Origin: an uncultured Methanobrevibacter sp.
GTDB taxonomy: Archaea > Methanobacteriota > Methanobacteria > Methanobacteriales > Methanobacteriaceae
Length of the DNA: 19,193 nt
Direction: 5' to 3'
Assembly: GCF_937906425.1 (NCBI RefSeq)
Contig: NZ_CALCYR010000075.1
Coordinates: 1-19,193, forward strand
The notes under the pieces were generated by a model. It did not search any database and was not told the DNA's origin. It worked only from the letters and a program-made list of their open reading frames with translations. Of this stretch, positions 7,316-15,276 are shown one piece after another. The position numbers and the translations under genes are program-made. Position 1 is the stretch's first letter, and each line of letters begins with the position of its first letter.

Positions 7316-8125
7316 CTAATTTTCCTCATCTGTGTAATCTAGGAAATAATCCTCTGGAATGACTCCTTCCAATTCAGCGTATGCATTTAAGGAAATGTTT
7401 TTCTTATTGATTTCAGGTTCTCTTACAATGGTTAAACCTCTGATTCTTCTTAATAAGCTGGTTTCAGACAATTCCTTATTTATCTCATGAATTGTTGCAG
7501 TGACTGTCTTGTTAACAACTTCATCAAGAATATTCTTGTTTGTTCTAAGGAGAATGTCTAGAATTTCCCTGTTCTTGTCTTCCCTTTCTCTAAGTCTTGC
7601 CAATTCACTTGCATCAAAGCTCATTTTTGTCTTGAGAACATTCATGTCCTGCAATAGTTCTATTCTTTCCTCATCAGATTCCTTTAAATCCTTATTAAGG
7701 GTTTTTATTTCAGAATTCAATTCATTGTTTCTTTCATTTACCCTTTTGATTTCCTCAAGAAGAGAATTGGACTCTGATTCATTCAATACAGTATTGTTAA
7801 TGTAATTTTTCTTTTCAATTTTAGAAAGTTCAGTGGTTAATTCCAAATTGATCTTTTCCAATTCCTCCACCTTGTCAAAAAGAATCTTTTCCTTTGATTT
7901 AGCTTCCTTTAGATCATATTCCAATTTAACAACAGCATCATCGTCTGGAAGAACTTCGATTGTGGAAACTTCAATTTCAGAGGAGGTTTTCAATTCCTCA
8001 TATTCCTCAGATGTTAGGATAACAAATTCACCATCTCCAAGATTATATTTTTTAACATCTTCCTTACCAATGGTGAGAGTAATGTTTCCTCTGGTTTTAT
8101 TTAGTTTCCCATTCTTGATAATCAT
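7316..8125 (-). CDS. Coiled-coil protein with AbrB/SpoVT-like N-terminus
   Basis: 269 residues. Residues 1-45 (RGNITLTIGKEDVKKYNLGDG then EFVILTSEEYEEL) read like the swapped-hairpin AbrB/SpoVT DNA-binding fold (strand, LTI-K-x-D/E, LGDG-x-x-V). Residues about 65-190 are an unbroken charged coiled coil (LKEAKSKEKILFDKVEELEK and similar). Residues about 195-269 form a separate, less charged domain with LLRRIRGLTIVREPE and an acidic end. No signal peptide or membrane segment. The architecture suggests an oligomeric DNA-associated or scaffold protein, but there is no direct evidence. It starts at ATG 8125 with no ribosome binding site, so the message may be leaderless. It lies between a PsbP-like gene and the adhesin on the same strand, separated by long spacers. 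The coiled coil is clear; the AbrB-like call is tentative. Confidence 0.65.
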   Translation of the reverse strand: MIIKNGKLNKTRGNITLTIGKEDVKKYNLGDGEFVILTSEEYEELKTSSEIEVSTIEVLPDDDAVVKLEYDLKEAKSKEKILFDKVEELEKINLELTTELSKIEKKNYINNTVLNESESNSLLEEIKRVNERNNELNSEIKTLNKDLKESDEERIELLQDMNVLKTKMSFDASELARLREREDKNREILDILLRTNKNILDEVVNKTVTATIHEINKELSETSLLRRIRGLTIVREPEINKKNISLNAYAELEGVIPEDYFLDYTDEEN

Positions 8126-8285
8126 AATAATGTTTATGTATTTTATTTATTAATAAATTTATTCTTTTTATTAATGAAAATATTGTCTTATGAGAAGAAT
8201 AAATAGGAATTATTTAAGTTTTAATTGAATTTGAATAAAATACCGATGAAAAAAATATTTTGGAATTTTTAGTGAAAAAGTAAAA

Positions 8286-8488
8286 AAAAACAAGTTAAAA
8301 TAATAAAAATTTTAATTAAAAAAAATAGAAAAAAATAAGTTAAAATAATAAAAATTCTAATTAAAAAAAAATAGAAAAAAATAAGTTAAATTTAAAAAAA
8401 AATAATTAAAAATTATTAAAAATTATTAAAAATTAGTTAATTTTAAAAATTTTAATTTAAAAAAAATAGAAAAAAAATAAGTTAAATT
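8286..8488. repeat. Interspersed AAGTTAAA repeats downstream of the adhesin gene
   Basis: In the 385-bp gap 8126-8510, ATAAGTTAAA-type segments followed by TAATAAAAATT and A-runs recur at 8292, 8337 and 8383 (period 45-46 bp) and at 8479. The last copy is the distal arm of the adhesin terminator hairpin, so the array looks like reiterated terminator DNA. The part from 8126 to 8280 shows nothing beyond low-complexity AT. Confidence 0.7.
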
Positions 8489-8516
8489 AATAAAATCCAA
8501 TTAAAATAACTTATTT
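8455..8516 (-). terminator. Adhesin gene terminator overlapping the stop codon
   Basis: A 10-bp inverted repeat, AAATAAGTTA (8475-8484) against TAACTTATTT (8507-8516), includes the adhesin stop TAA (8513-8511). On the minus strand it is followed by T runs (8455-8474). Confidence 0.7.
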
Positions 8517-11456
8517 AACTTTTATAGTCCCTGAAGTGGAAACTGCAGTATAATAAGTGTCACCAGCAAACTTAACTGTAAATTTATAAGTCTTTTTACT
8601 GCTTAAGCTTACCTTAACACTTGCAAGCCCCTTCTTATTTGTCTTGGCAGTGTATGTTTTTCCATTTACACTGAACTTAACAATCCTGTTTGGAATAAGA
8701 TTTCCTGAAGCGTCCTTTAAACTTGCTGTAAGGACCTTATTCTTGTTAGTTGACTTGTATGAGACATTCTTTGTTTTTATCTTAGGGCTTTGTTTAACAA
8801 CACTTATCTTGGCTACAGCAAAACTTGCATTGTACTGACCGTCTCCGAGGAAGGAAATGGCAAAAGTGTAAGCTCCCGGAACTGGAAGGTTGATTTGAAG
8901 GCTTGCCTCACCTGCATAATCAGTTCTCTTTTCATAGACATGACCATTGAATCCAATCTTGATATCCCTATATGCCAATGGATTTTTGTCCTCATCCACA
9001 AGTTTCAAATAGAAATAATCACCGGATCTGCCCTGAATTGCAACAAGAACTGATTTTGTTGTAATATTGGAACATAAAATAGCTGATTTCCTTGTAAATG
9101 AATCGGATGAAATGTAAACATCAGAGCCATTTTGAACTCCCAAGACATTGAAAGTGAATGGAACAATTCCGCTGTCCAAGGTATTTGAACTTATTGAAAT
9201 GTTTTTGCTTGGTGCAAGGATTGGCCTTTCAGATTCAAGGTTCAAGACCTTTACTGTCTTTTCAACAACAGAATCATCCGCTTTAGCAAACTGATTTTCC
9301 ATTATGTTGACTGCCGGAACAAGTAATGAATAGGAATATGAACTGTTTTTGGCAATGAGATTAACTGCAACATCATTGTTTTTTAAGACAAATTTGATTC
9401 CGCTTATATTTACCTCATTTAAGGTGTTAAAACTAATGCAATTAGTTACCAAATATGCATCCTTGGATGCAATTCCATTTGAAAAAAGAACAGGACTTAC
9501 ACATTTTGCAGAATTGCTAACAATTTCAGTATAAGACTCTTCTGTTAAAATAATATCAGTGTCGGAACTTAAACTTGAATTAGATTCACTGGAAGAATCC
9601 TTTGAGGAATTGCTTACAACTGCAGTTTCACTGGAAGAATCCTTTGAGGAATTAGATTCACTGGAAGAACTGTTTGCAGCCTTAACCATAGTATCAGAAC
9701 TTCCCAATAAGCGGTAAATAATGCCATCATCAGTTATGTAAATCATGTGGGGATCGTAAAATACATTGAATAGAATATTGGAATCCTTTGAATATATTGT
9801 AGTCAGATTGTTTCCCATAATTACAAGGTCCCTTGTTACATTGATTGTATCAATGGAATAGGAAGTCTCCTTATTTAAATCCTGATTGAAATAATTTTCA
9901 ATATCGCTTAAAAGGACAATATCTCCAGCATTGGCCTTGTCCACTGCAGTTTGAATGTCCTTTGTATCATTGCCTGTTCTGATTACTGGAATGATTTTGC
10001 ATGAAAGGATTAAACTTTCATTCAATCCATATTCATTGCTTAGGATTATCTTATCAATGCTTGCATTTTTAAAAGAATAATTGAACTCAAGATAATTGTC
10101 AGCAATGGTTTTTTCCTGATTTAAAACCTTATTGTCACTGTTGAGATTTGAAATCTTAAGTGGAAATTCAGGCATTGATTCCTTTAGATACCTATTATCA
10201 TTTGTCCTGAAAACCAGATAGTCGGACACATTTCCAATATATGAATATGAATCACGGCCAAGATTAATGTTAATCCAGGATGAAGGAGCGCAATATGATC
10301 CATTATAATAAACCAAGGCCTCATTGATAAAATCGCTTTCATTAGCCAGATTCATGCCGAAATAATTCAGTCCAAGATAATCGGGATTGCCCCAGTAGGC
10401 AAAATCATTATTGCCATCATTGTTTAAAAAGATTGAATAGCTCAAGCTGCCGTCAAGACCTCTCCAATAGACAGCCCCTCCATTACGGCTTGCAGTATTG
10501 TTTAAAAATACGCATTTGCTGACGTTTCCGCCATTACCAATCCAGACAAGAGCTCCGCCGAATTGGCTAGGGTAAACATTTGCCTTTGTTTGAGTGATAA
10601 ATGTTGAATTGACCAATGTTCCATTGTCTCCAACCCATGCAAGGGATCCTCCTGCATGATAACCTCCATTGTTTTCAAAACTGCAGTTTTTAACCAAACT
10701 GTTGTTGCCGTCCAGTTCAACCGCTCCACCGGTGTATTCAGCCACATTCTTTGAAAAGTAGGAATTGAGTATTCTTGTATTCTTTCCTTCACTTGCAATG
10801 GCTCCACCGAAAATAGCCTGATTTGAAAGGAATCTGCAGTTTACAATGTCAAGATTATCTCCAACAGATTCAATTGCTCCACCTGAAGAGGAAGAATCCA
10901 TACTTTTTGCATAACCGTTTACAAAGCTAAGGTTTTCCAAATAAACATTGTCTGCAGTGATGTTTAATATTTGGGTAGTTCCACCTCCATTAAGGGAAGT
11001 GCTGGAAGTGCCTATGATGCTTAGGGAACGGTTTACCTGAATTACAGAGGAACCGCTGTAGATTCCTGAAAGCTTGATAGTTGATGCTCCTGAATCAATC
11101 ATTGCTTGAATGTATTCAAATGTTTTATCATCTTTTATATTAGCTGATTTAAGTGAATTTGTATTTTTTTCATTTAAATCGGAACCAGAACTAGAATCCT
11201 CTAAAGAAGCAGAAACGTCTGCAGAAATAGAATCATCTAAAACAGAATCTTCCAAAGAAATAGAATCATCTTCAGAAATAAAATCCTCTAAAGAAATAGA
11301 ATCCTCTAAAGAAATAGAATCCTCTAAAGAAGCAGAATCTGCACTATTTAAAAAATAATTTTCCTCCAGATTTTCACTGGCTGAAACCAATGAAAAGCTG
11401 GAAAGCAAAATAAATATTAAGAAAACTAATAAAAAGGATTTTTTTAGATTAAAAAT
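8511..11456 (-). CDS. Adhesin-like secreted protein (beta-helix plus Ig-like domains)
   Basis: About 981 residues if translation begins at ATT 11456. TTG 11408 would cut the signal peptide, since LKKSFLLVFLIFILL lies upstream of it, followed by SSFSLVSA and likely cleavage after residue 26. Next comes an acidic Ser/Asp/Glu repeat of SISLED type (about 40-88), then a right-handed parallel beta-helix with GGA(I/V/L) and F-x-N motifs (about 130-360). A second beta-helix-like opening follows (DIQTAVDKANAGDIVLLSDI), then a Ser/Asn-rich linker whose DNA carries two identical 27-bp copies (9585-9611, 9627-9653). The last 170 residues hold two Ig-like (Big-type) domains. No C-terminal membrane anchor or LPXTG is visible. 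Such proteins are abundant on Methanobrevibacter surfaces and are thought to bind partner microbes or polysaccharide. GGGGG (11469-11465) lies 8 nt before the ATT. Confidence 0.85.
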   Translation of the reverse strand: MFNLKKSFLLVFLIFILLSSFSLVSASENLEENYFLNSADSASLEDSISLEDSISLEDFISEDDSISLEDSVLDDSISADVSASLEDSSSGSDLNEKNTNSLKSANIKDDKTFEYIQAMIDSGASTIKLSGIYSGSSVIQVNRSLSIIGTSSTSLNGGGTTQILNITADNVYLENLSFVNGYAKSMDSSSSGGAIESVGDNLDIVNCRFLSNQAIFGGAIASEGKNTRILNSYFSKNVAEYTGGAVELDGNNSLVKNCSFENNGGYHAGGSLAWVGDNGTLVNSTFITQTKANVYPSQFGGALVWIGNGGNVSKCVFLNNTASRNGGAVYWRGLDGSLSYSIFLNNDGNNDFAYWGNPDYLGLNYFGMNLANESDFINEALVYYNGSYCAPSSWININLGRDSYSYIGNVSDYLVFRTNDNRYLKESMPEFPLKISNLNSDNKVLNQEKTIADNYLEFNYSFKNASIDKIILSNEYGLNESLILSCKIIPVIRTGNDTKDIQTAVDKANAGDIVLLSDIENYFNQDLNKETSYSIDTINVTRDLVIMGNNLTTIYSKDSNILFNVFYDPHMIYITDDGIIYRLLGSSDTMVKAANSSSSESNSSKDSSSETAVVSNSSKDSSSESNSSLSSDTDIILTEESYTEIVSNSAKCVSPVLFSNGIASKDAYLVTNCISFNTLNEVNISGIKFVLKNNDVAVNLIAKNSSYSYSLLVPAVNIMENQFAKADDSVVEKTVKVLNLESERPILAPSKNISISSNTLDSGIVPFTFNVLGVQNGSDVYISSDSFTRKSAILCSNITTKSVLVAIQGRSGDYFYLKLVDEDKNPLAYRDIKIGFNGHVYEKRTDYAGEASLQINLPVPGAYTFAISFLGDGQYNASFAVAKISVVKQSPKIKTKNVSYKSTNKNKVLTASLKDASGNLIPNRIVKFSVNGKTYTAKTNKKGLASVKVSLSSKKTYKFTVKFAGDTYYTAVSTSGTIKVK
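11193..11336 (-). repeat. 18-bp coding repeats (SISLED) in the adhesin
   Basis: A roughly 18-bp unit, AAAGAAATAGAATCCTCT on the plus strand, recurs with variations in phase with the reading frame. Copy number should vary by slippage without shifting frame. The segment also creates an artificial open frame on the opposite strand. Confidence 0.85.
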
Positions 11457-11537
11457 AAATTAAGCCCCCATTTCTCTTTTTTAAGATAAAGATATTCAAA
11501 ATAATGAAAATACTAATAAAAATAATAATTAAAATCT

Positions 11538-11963
11538 TTATTCAATAATTTCAAATGTTTTAATTATGTCCATGAATTCGCCAACGATATCGCTGATTGT
11601 TCTAAGTTCAAAAATGTATATGAAATTATCTTCCAAAAAGACAACTGAAAACATTTCAAAGCTTATTTCAGGAATCTTAATTTTGGAATGGGTTTGAATT
11701 GAAGATCTTTTTCCCACATTTGCAATCTCAGAGGATACAATTTCAGCACCATCATCAATTAGGATATCTTCCATAATTTCTTTATATTGTTCCAAGGAAG
11801 GCATTTCAGAAGGGAATGCAATAACATTTAATAAACTTCCATCTTCATAGCTTAAAGTAGCAATACAATCAGGATTATTATCCAAGGGCATATCTTCAAG
11901 TTGCCATTTGTCATTATATTTAAATAATAATTTTTCATTAGAACAAATATTTAATTCAGACAT
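11538..11963 (-). CDS. PsbP/Mog1-like small protein (paralogue C)
   Basis: 141 residues from ATG 11963, with AGGTG 5 nt upstream. The opening (SNEKLLFKYNDKWQLED, then PDCIATLSY) and the end (VVFLEDNFIYIFELRT, DIIKTFEIIE) match the plans of the 6639-7094 and 5988-6410 proteins and the 140-residue length obtained for the latter with an ATT start. Sequence identity among the three is low, so they are old paralogues. No signal peptide, catalytic motif or membrane segment. It lies immediately upstream of the adhesin gene (82 bp from that gene's inferred start) on the same strand, so partial co-transcription is possible. Function unknown. Confidence 0.75.
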   Translation of the reverse strand: MSELNICSNEKLLFKYNDKWQLEDMPLDNNPDCIATLSYEDGSLLNVIAFPSEMPSLEQYKEIMEDILIDDGAEIVSSEIANVGKRSSIQTHSKIKIPEISFEMFSVVFLEDNFIYIFELRTISDIVGEFMDIIKTFEIIE

Positions 11964-12157
11964 AAAAACACCTAAAAATGAAATTAAATTGATTAGTTTA
12001 ATTTAAAAGTAAATTAAATCAAAATTAATTTTTTAAAGTAGTAAATATTAATAATTTATTTTTTTATTATAAAAAAGTTTCATAAAAATTAGTAAAAAAA
12101 TAATAATTAAATGTAGTTTTAGATTAAAATTAGTAAAAAATTAAATTTTAAGATTTT

Positions 12158-12287
12158 AATTGAATTTTACTACTTATTTTAAAAATTACTAAAAAAATTA
12201 AATTTTAACACCCAAATTAAATTTTACTATTTTATTTTAAAATTACTAAAAAATTAAATTTTATCATCAAAATTAAATTTTACTGAA
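12158..12287. repeat. ~57-bp tandem repeat, about 2.3 copies
   Basis: AATT(G/A)AATTTTACT begins at 12158, 12215 and 12271 (periods 57 and 56 bp). Each unit also contains TTACTAAAAAATTAAATTTTA. It sits in the 693-bp gap 11964-12656 between divergent genes. From 11964 to 12157 there is only AT-rich DNA with two AAGTAGT-type motifs, one inside the first repeat. Confidence 0.8.
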
Positions 12288-12376
12288 TTAAATCAATTTT
12301 TTTACTTTAAAACAATTTTTTAAAGTCCTAGAAATCAAATAGAAAGATTTAAATTAGATTAAATTAAATTTAAGTA

Positions 12377-12480
12377 TGGGATTAACAAAAAACCCCTATT
12401 AAATTAATTAACACCTTTAAAAAAATCAATAGATCATTTAATTAGAACACTCTTTTTCATTAAAACCTTTGTTAATCCCA
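12377..12480. other. 13-bp perfect inverted repeat enclosing 78 nt: candidate small RNA
   Basis: TGGGATTAACAAA (12377-12389) is exactly complementary to TTTGTTAATCCCA (12468-12480). The arms are GC-richer than their surroundings, and each is followed within a few bases by CCCCTAT (12393-12399, 12483-12489). No open frame fits. A structured RNA of about 104 nt or more closed by this stem is the simplest reading; a paired regulator site is the alternative. The strand is not resolved. Confidence 0.4.
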
Positions 12481-12587
12481 CTCCCCTATATTTTAAAATT
12501 TCAATAACCACCATACATCTTTTTTCTCAAAACAAGCACTTTTTTAACATGGCTCTTTTGTAAAAAACTAGTCTTTGGATTAAACTA

Positions 12588-12596
12588 TTTATAAAA
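12588..12596 (+). promoter_or_regulatory. TATA box of the DUF655 gene
   Basis: TTTATAAAA lies 61 nt before the ATG at 12657 in a stretch with few other TATA candidates. Transcription would then begin near 12615-12620. Confidence 0.5.
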
Positions 12597-12656
12597 AGAA
12601 ATTAAATATTAAACTAGGAAAACATTTTAATATTTAAAATTTAAAAGTGAGTTAAA

Positions 12657-13310
12657 ATGAGTGATAACGAAGATTACGGATTAATTTTAAGTCAAAAAGT
12701 TTCTAAAGACAATAATAACATTGCAAATGTTGTAGGAACAAATAAATTCACATTAATCAATATAGAATTAAATGAAAATATTGATTTAAAGGCTCAAGAT
12801 AAAATTCTTCTTACAAAGGATAGCAAGGAAGTTAAAAAATTAAATCATAGATTAAGTTATGATGATTTAAGTAAAGAAGAACAGAAAGAGTTGGATAAAG
12901 CCATTCACAGCATTGTCATTTCAAATGAAAACAAATACGTTAAATTCTTCAATAATCAAAGCAAGGATGGAACAAAATTACACTTTTTAGATGGAATCAG
13001 CAGAAAGTTAGGATCTAAAATTCTTGATGAAAAGGAACTTAATGGAGATTTTAAAAGTTTTGAAGACATTGATGAAAGAATTAGCTTTATTGAAGACAGT
13101 GAAAATCTAATAGCTAAAAGAGTTCTTTATGAAATCAGTGAACTAAACAAGATTAGAAAGGGCAGACCTTCCTATTTGTTTACTGTAGTTAAAAGAAGCA
13201 ATAAAAAAGAGACTCAAGAGTTGGATCAGTTTGAGGACGACGACAGTTTCTTCATTGAAATGCTTAAAAAAGAAGGACTCATTGAAAAAGAAGGCAGAAA
13301 AATCAGATAA
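12657..13310 (+). CDS. DUF655 family archaeal nucleic-acid-binding protein
   Basis: 217 residues, slightly above the usual ~190. The first 55 residues form an OB-like beta region (IANVVGTNKFTLINIEL, KAQDKILL). Then comes the family signature HRLSYDDLSKEEQKELDKAI and IVISNENKYVKFFNN, followed by a helix-hairpin-helix (LHFLDGISRKLGSKILDE) and FKSFEDIDERI. The C-terminus is charged (KKEGLIEKEGRKI). DUF655 (COG1491) is a conserved archaeal family predicted to bind RNA or DNA; in many archaea it sits with ribosomal protein and ksgA genes, but here it stands alone. In the usual hairpin motif, PGIGKK, two glycines contact the phosphate backbone; here it reads DGISRK, so one glycine is replaced. The start ATG 12657 has AGTGAG upstream. 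Cytoplasmic; role in ribosome biogenesis is inferred from family context. Confidence 0.88.
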   Translation: MSDNEDYGLILSQKVSKDNNNIANVVGTNKFTLINIELNENIDLKAQDKILLTKDSKEVKKLNHRLSYDDLSKEEQKELDKAIHSIVISNENKYVKFFNNQSKDGTKLHFLDGISRKLGSKILDEKELNGDFKSFEDIDERISFIEDSENLIAKRVLYEISELNKIRKGRPSYLFTVVKRSNKKETQELDQFEDDDSFFIEMLKKEGLIEKEGRKIR

Positions 13311-13351
13311 ATTATTTTTAAAAATAAAAAAAGAAGACGTATTAAAAAAGA

Positions 13352-13406
13352 AAACATTAGATAATTTATTTTTTAAATAAATTATTTAATAATCTTTCTA
13401 ATGTTT
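13352..13406. terminator. Bidirectional hairpin between convergent genes
   Basis: AAACATTAG (13352-13360) pairs with CTAATGTTT (13398-13406). Inside it, ATAATTTATTT (13361-13371) pairs with AAATAAATTAT (13375-13385), with a 12-nt bulge on the right arm. It lies between the ends of the DUF655 gene (13310) and the ferredoxin gene (13458), as expected for a shared terminator. Confidence 0.65.
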
Positions 13407-13457
13407 ATACTAATTTTAAATTGAAATAATTTAATTAAATACACAAAAATACTTTTT

Positions 13458-13721
13458 TTATGGTAAAATCATTAAAGCATCCTTTGGACAGCTTTTAACG
13501 CAACGATAACACTTAATACATGCACCATGTCTAATGTACCATTTTCTATTTTCCTTATCAACGGAAATTGCATGTACCTGACAGACCTTTTCACATTTCT
13601 TGCAAAGAATGCACTTTTTGCCATTTGCCATAACCTGACCATTAACACGTACAACACGAGTTATTGATCTTAAAAGACTATTTCTACCTCCAAACAGTCC
13701 CCCTCTATGTCTTGCTCTCAT
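13458..13721 (-). CDS. 2[4Fe-4S] ferredoxin
   Basis: 87 residues from ATG 13721, which has AGAGG upstream. The longer open frame back to 13793 adds a hydrophobic piece with no ribosome binding site and is not used. A basic, glycine- and arginine-rich head (MRARHRGGLFGGRNSLLRS) is followed by two cluster motifs, C37/C40/C43/C47 (CILCKKCEKVC) and C68/C71/C74/C78 (CIKCYRCVKSCP). The spacer has ISVDKENRKWYI, the pattern of NuoI/HyfH/EchF-type polyferredoxin subunits that pass electrons in membrane hydrogenases. No other hydrogenase gene is adjacent, so it may be a stand-alone carrier or a displaced subunit of an energy-converting hydrogenase. The arginine-rich head could dock on an acidic partner or membrane. 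The first motif lacks the usual proline after its last cysteine. Confidence 0.88.
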   Translation of the reverse strand: MRARHRGGLFGGRNSLLRSITRVVRVNGQVMANGKKCILCKKCEKVCQVHAISVDKENRKWYIRHGACIKCYRCVKSCPKDALMILP

Positions 13722-13940
13722 TTTAAAACCTCTGAAAGAATTATAACTTAATTCAGTTAATAATTTATATTTAAAAAACATGCCCAAAAGCATTGAAAAT
13801 TATATTGAAACTTGATTTAATTAAAAAAACACTTTAAAAAGTAGTAAAAAATTAAATTTCTTAATTTAATTAAAAAAACACTCTTAAAAGCAATAAAAAT
13901 TATATTATAACTTAAAAAACCCTCTTAAAAGCAATTAAAA

Positions 13941-13986
13941 TTAAAAAAATAAAAAAATAGAAAAAATAAGATTTAAAAATCTTATT
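13941..13986 (-). terminator. Terminator of the release factor gene
   Basis: An 8-bp inverted repeat, AATAAGAT (13965-13972) against ATCTTATT (13979-13986), lies 16 nt beyond the stop and is followed on the minus strand by several T runs. The rest of 13722-13940 is AT-rich; TTAAAAAAACACT-type segments recur near 13821 and 13869, and AAGTAGT lies at 13839. Confidence 0.7.
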
Positions 13987-14001
13987 GATTGAATTAAAAA
14001 A

Positions 14002-15237
14002 CTAACTTGTCCTGTATCTTAGAATTGCACAGATTCCACCGAATGCTCTAAACAATTGCATTCCTTCCTCTGTTTCAGTTGAAATAATTTCAACGTTTGT
14101 TCCTAAATCTTCAGCAATTGCAGCTAAATCCTCAATTATATCTTCCTCTGAAGTGATTTTCATCTTTTCTCCACATTTAGGACAAGTTAAATCCTTAACC
14201 TTTTGCCCTTCCTTTTGAGTAACTTCAGCATGGAATCCGCAAGCGGAACAGTCAATAACCAATCTTTTAGACTTCAAGTCTTCAGAAAGCAATAATGTAT
14301 CAACAGCACCCATCTGCAAATCATTTCTTACCTGCTTTTCACCATAGGAAGATAAACCCTCATCACTGATTAATTCCTTTAGGAAACTTTGAACAAGTTT
14401 TTTCTCCTTGATTACATCCAATTCCTCTAAAACTCCAGCAGACTTGTCAATAACTTCCCTAATACCAAATTCACCAGTATAGGAAGTGTCTACAGTAGTG
14501 ATGACCTTATCCTTAAGTTCATAATGCAAGTAATCACCGTTATAGAAGTCCTCTTTGGTATAACCAGGCCCTCCAAGAATAATTCCCTTCAATTCATCCT
14601 TGATTGGAAGGAACTCATCATCCATATGGGAACCGATTCTTTTTAAGAACTCATGTGCCAATTGTTCAATAACCCTATCGAACCTTCTTTGTGATTGTCC
14701 CCCTGCCTTATGCTTGCCCGGAACACCACTGGTTAAATTAGCTACGATTCTAATTCTTTTACCTTTCAAGGTAGCGATAGTTGCTTCATTTCTGTCAATA
14801 ACTGCAACACCATAAACCTCCTTGGAAGCGATCATGTCTTCCAAAGGTTCAAGGAAGAATGTGCTGTCACAAATGTACCAATAGGTTTGAATCTCTTCAG
14901 GCGGTTCAAATACTACTGTTTCCATCTTTTCGGTTCCAGGACCGCCTTTAGGAATCATTCCTACAAATAAAACCAAACCGTTTGCAGGAGGTTGTGAAAA
15001 CATACGTATTCTTTCCATAATTACTCTGATTGCAGATTGAACATTTGTACGGGTAGATTTACTTTTAATGTTAGCACTTTGTCCTAATTCATCCCTCATC
15101 TGTTTACCAACATCACTGAGTTGCTTGTTTGGAGGAATATACATAGACACTAATTCAGTTCCTTTTCCTTTCTTTTCAGCTAATTCCTTTAGTGTCTTTT
15201 TAAATTCATATAACTCTTTTGAGGATACCTCAGCCAT
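14002..15237 (-). CDS. prf1: Peptide chain release factor aRF1
   Basis: 411 residues, full length for archaeal aRF1, which recognises all three stop codons in the ribosomal A site and triggers peptide release. Domain 1 carries the stop-codon-reading NIKS (56-59) and YxCxxxF as YICDSTF (121-127). Domain 2 carries the catalytic GGQ (179-181) within SGVPGKHKAGGQSQRRF. Domain 3 has the mini-domain with a zinc site, C330/C333 (CSACG) and C352/C355 (CPKCG), as in most archaeal homologues. It starts at ATG 15237 with AAGGTG upstream. The gene is transcribed alone, with its own hairpin terminator, and a four-copy dyad array begins 40 bp before its start, suggesting special control of expression. All functional residues are intact. 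Confidence 0.98.
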   Translation of the reverse strand: MAEVSSKELYEFKKTLKELAEKKGKGTELVSMYIPPNKQLSDVGKQMRDELGQSANIKSKSTRTNVQSAIRVIMERIRMFSQPPANGLVLFVGMIPKGGPGTEKMETVVFEPPEEIQTYWYICDSTFFLEPLEDMIASKEVYGVAVIDRNEATIATLKGKRIRIVANLTSGVPGKHKAGGQSQRRFDRVIEQLAHEFLKRIGSHMDDEFLPIKDELKGIILGGPGYTKEDFYNGDYLHYELKDKVITTVDTSYTGEFGIREVIDKSAGVLEELDVIKEKKLVQSFLKELISDEGLSSYGEKQVRNDLQMGAVDTLLLSEDLKSKRLVIDCSACGFHAEVTQKEGQKVKDLTCPKCGEKMKITSEEDIIEDLAAIAEDLGTNVEIISTETEEGMQLFRAFGGICAILRYRTS

Positions 15238-15276
15238 TATAACACCTTATAAAATTGAATAAATAAATTAATTTCT

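Noticed and set aside
8813..9001. Minus-strand 62-codon open frame inside the adhesin gene
   Set aside because: It is an out-of-frame shadow within the Ig-like domains.
11110..11358. Plus-strand ESSKEIESS-repeat protein
   Set aside because: It is the antisense reading of the 18-bp SISLED coding repeat of the adhesin; no ribosome binding site.
12377..12480. MITE or small insertion element with 13-bp terminal inverted repeats
   Set aside because: No target-site duplication flanks the arms and no second copy is seen in the window.
13722..13793. 24-residue N-terminal extension of the ferredoxin
   Set aside because: The internal ATG 13721 has AGAGG in place; the extension lacks a ribosome binding site and lies in AT-rich promoter DNA.
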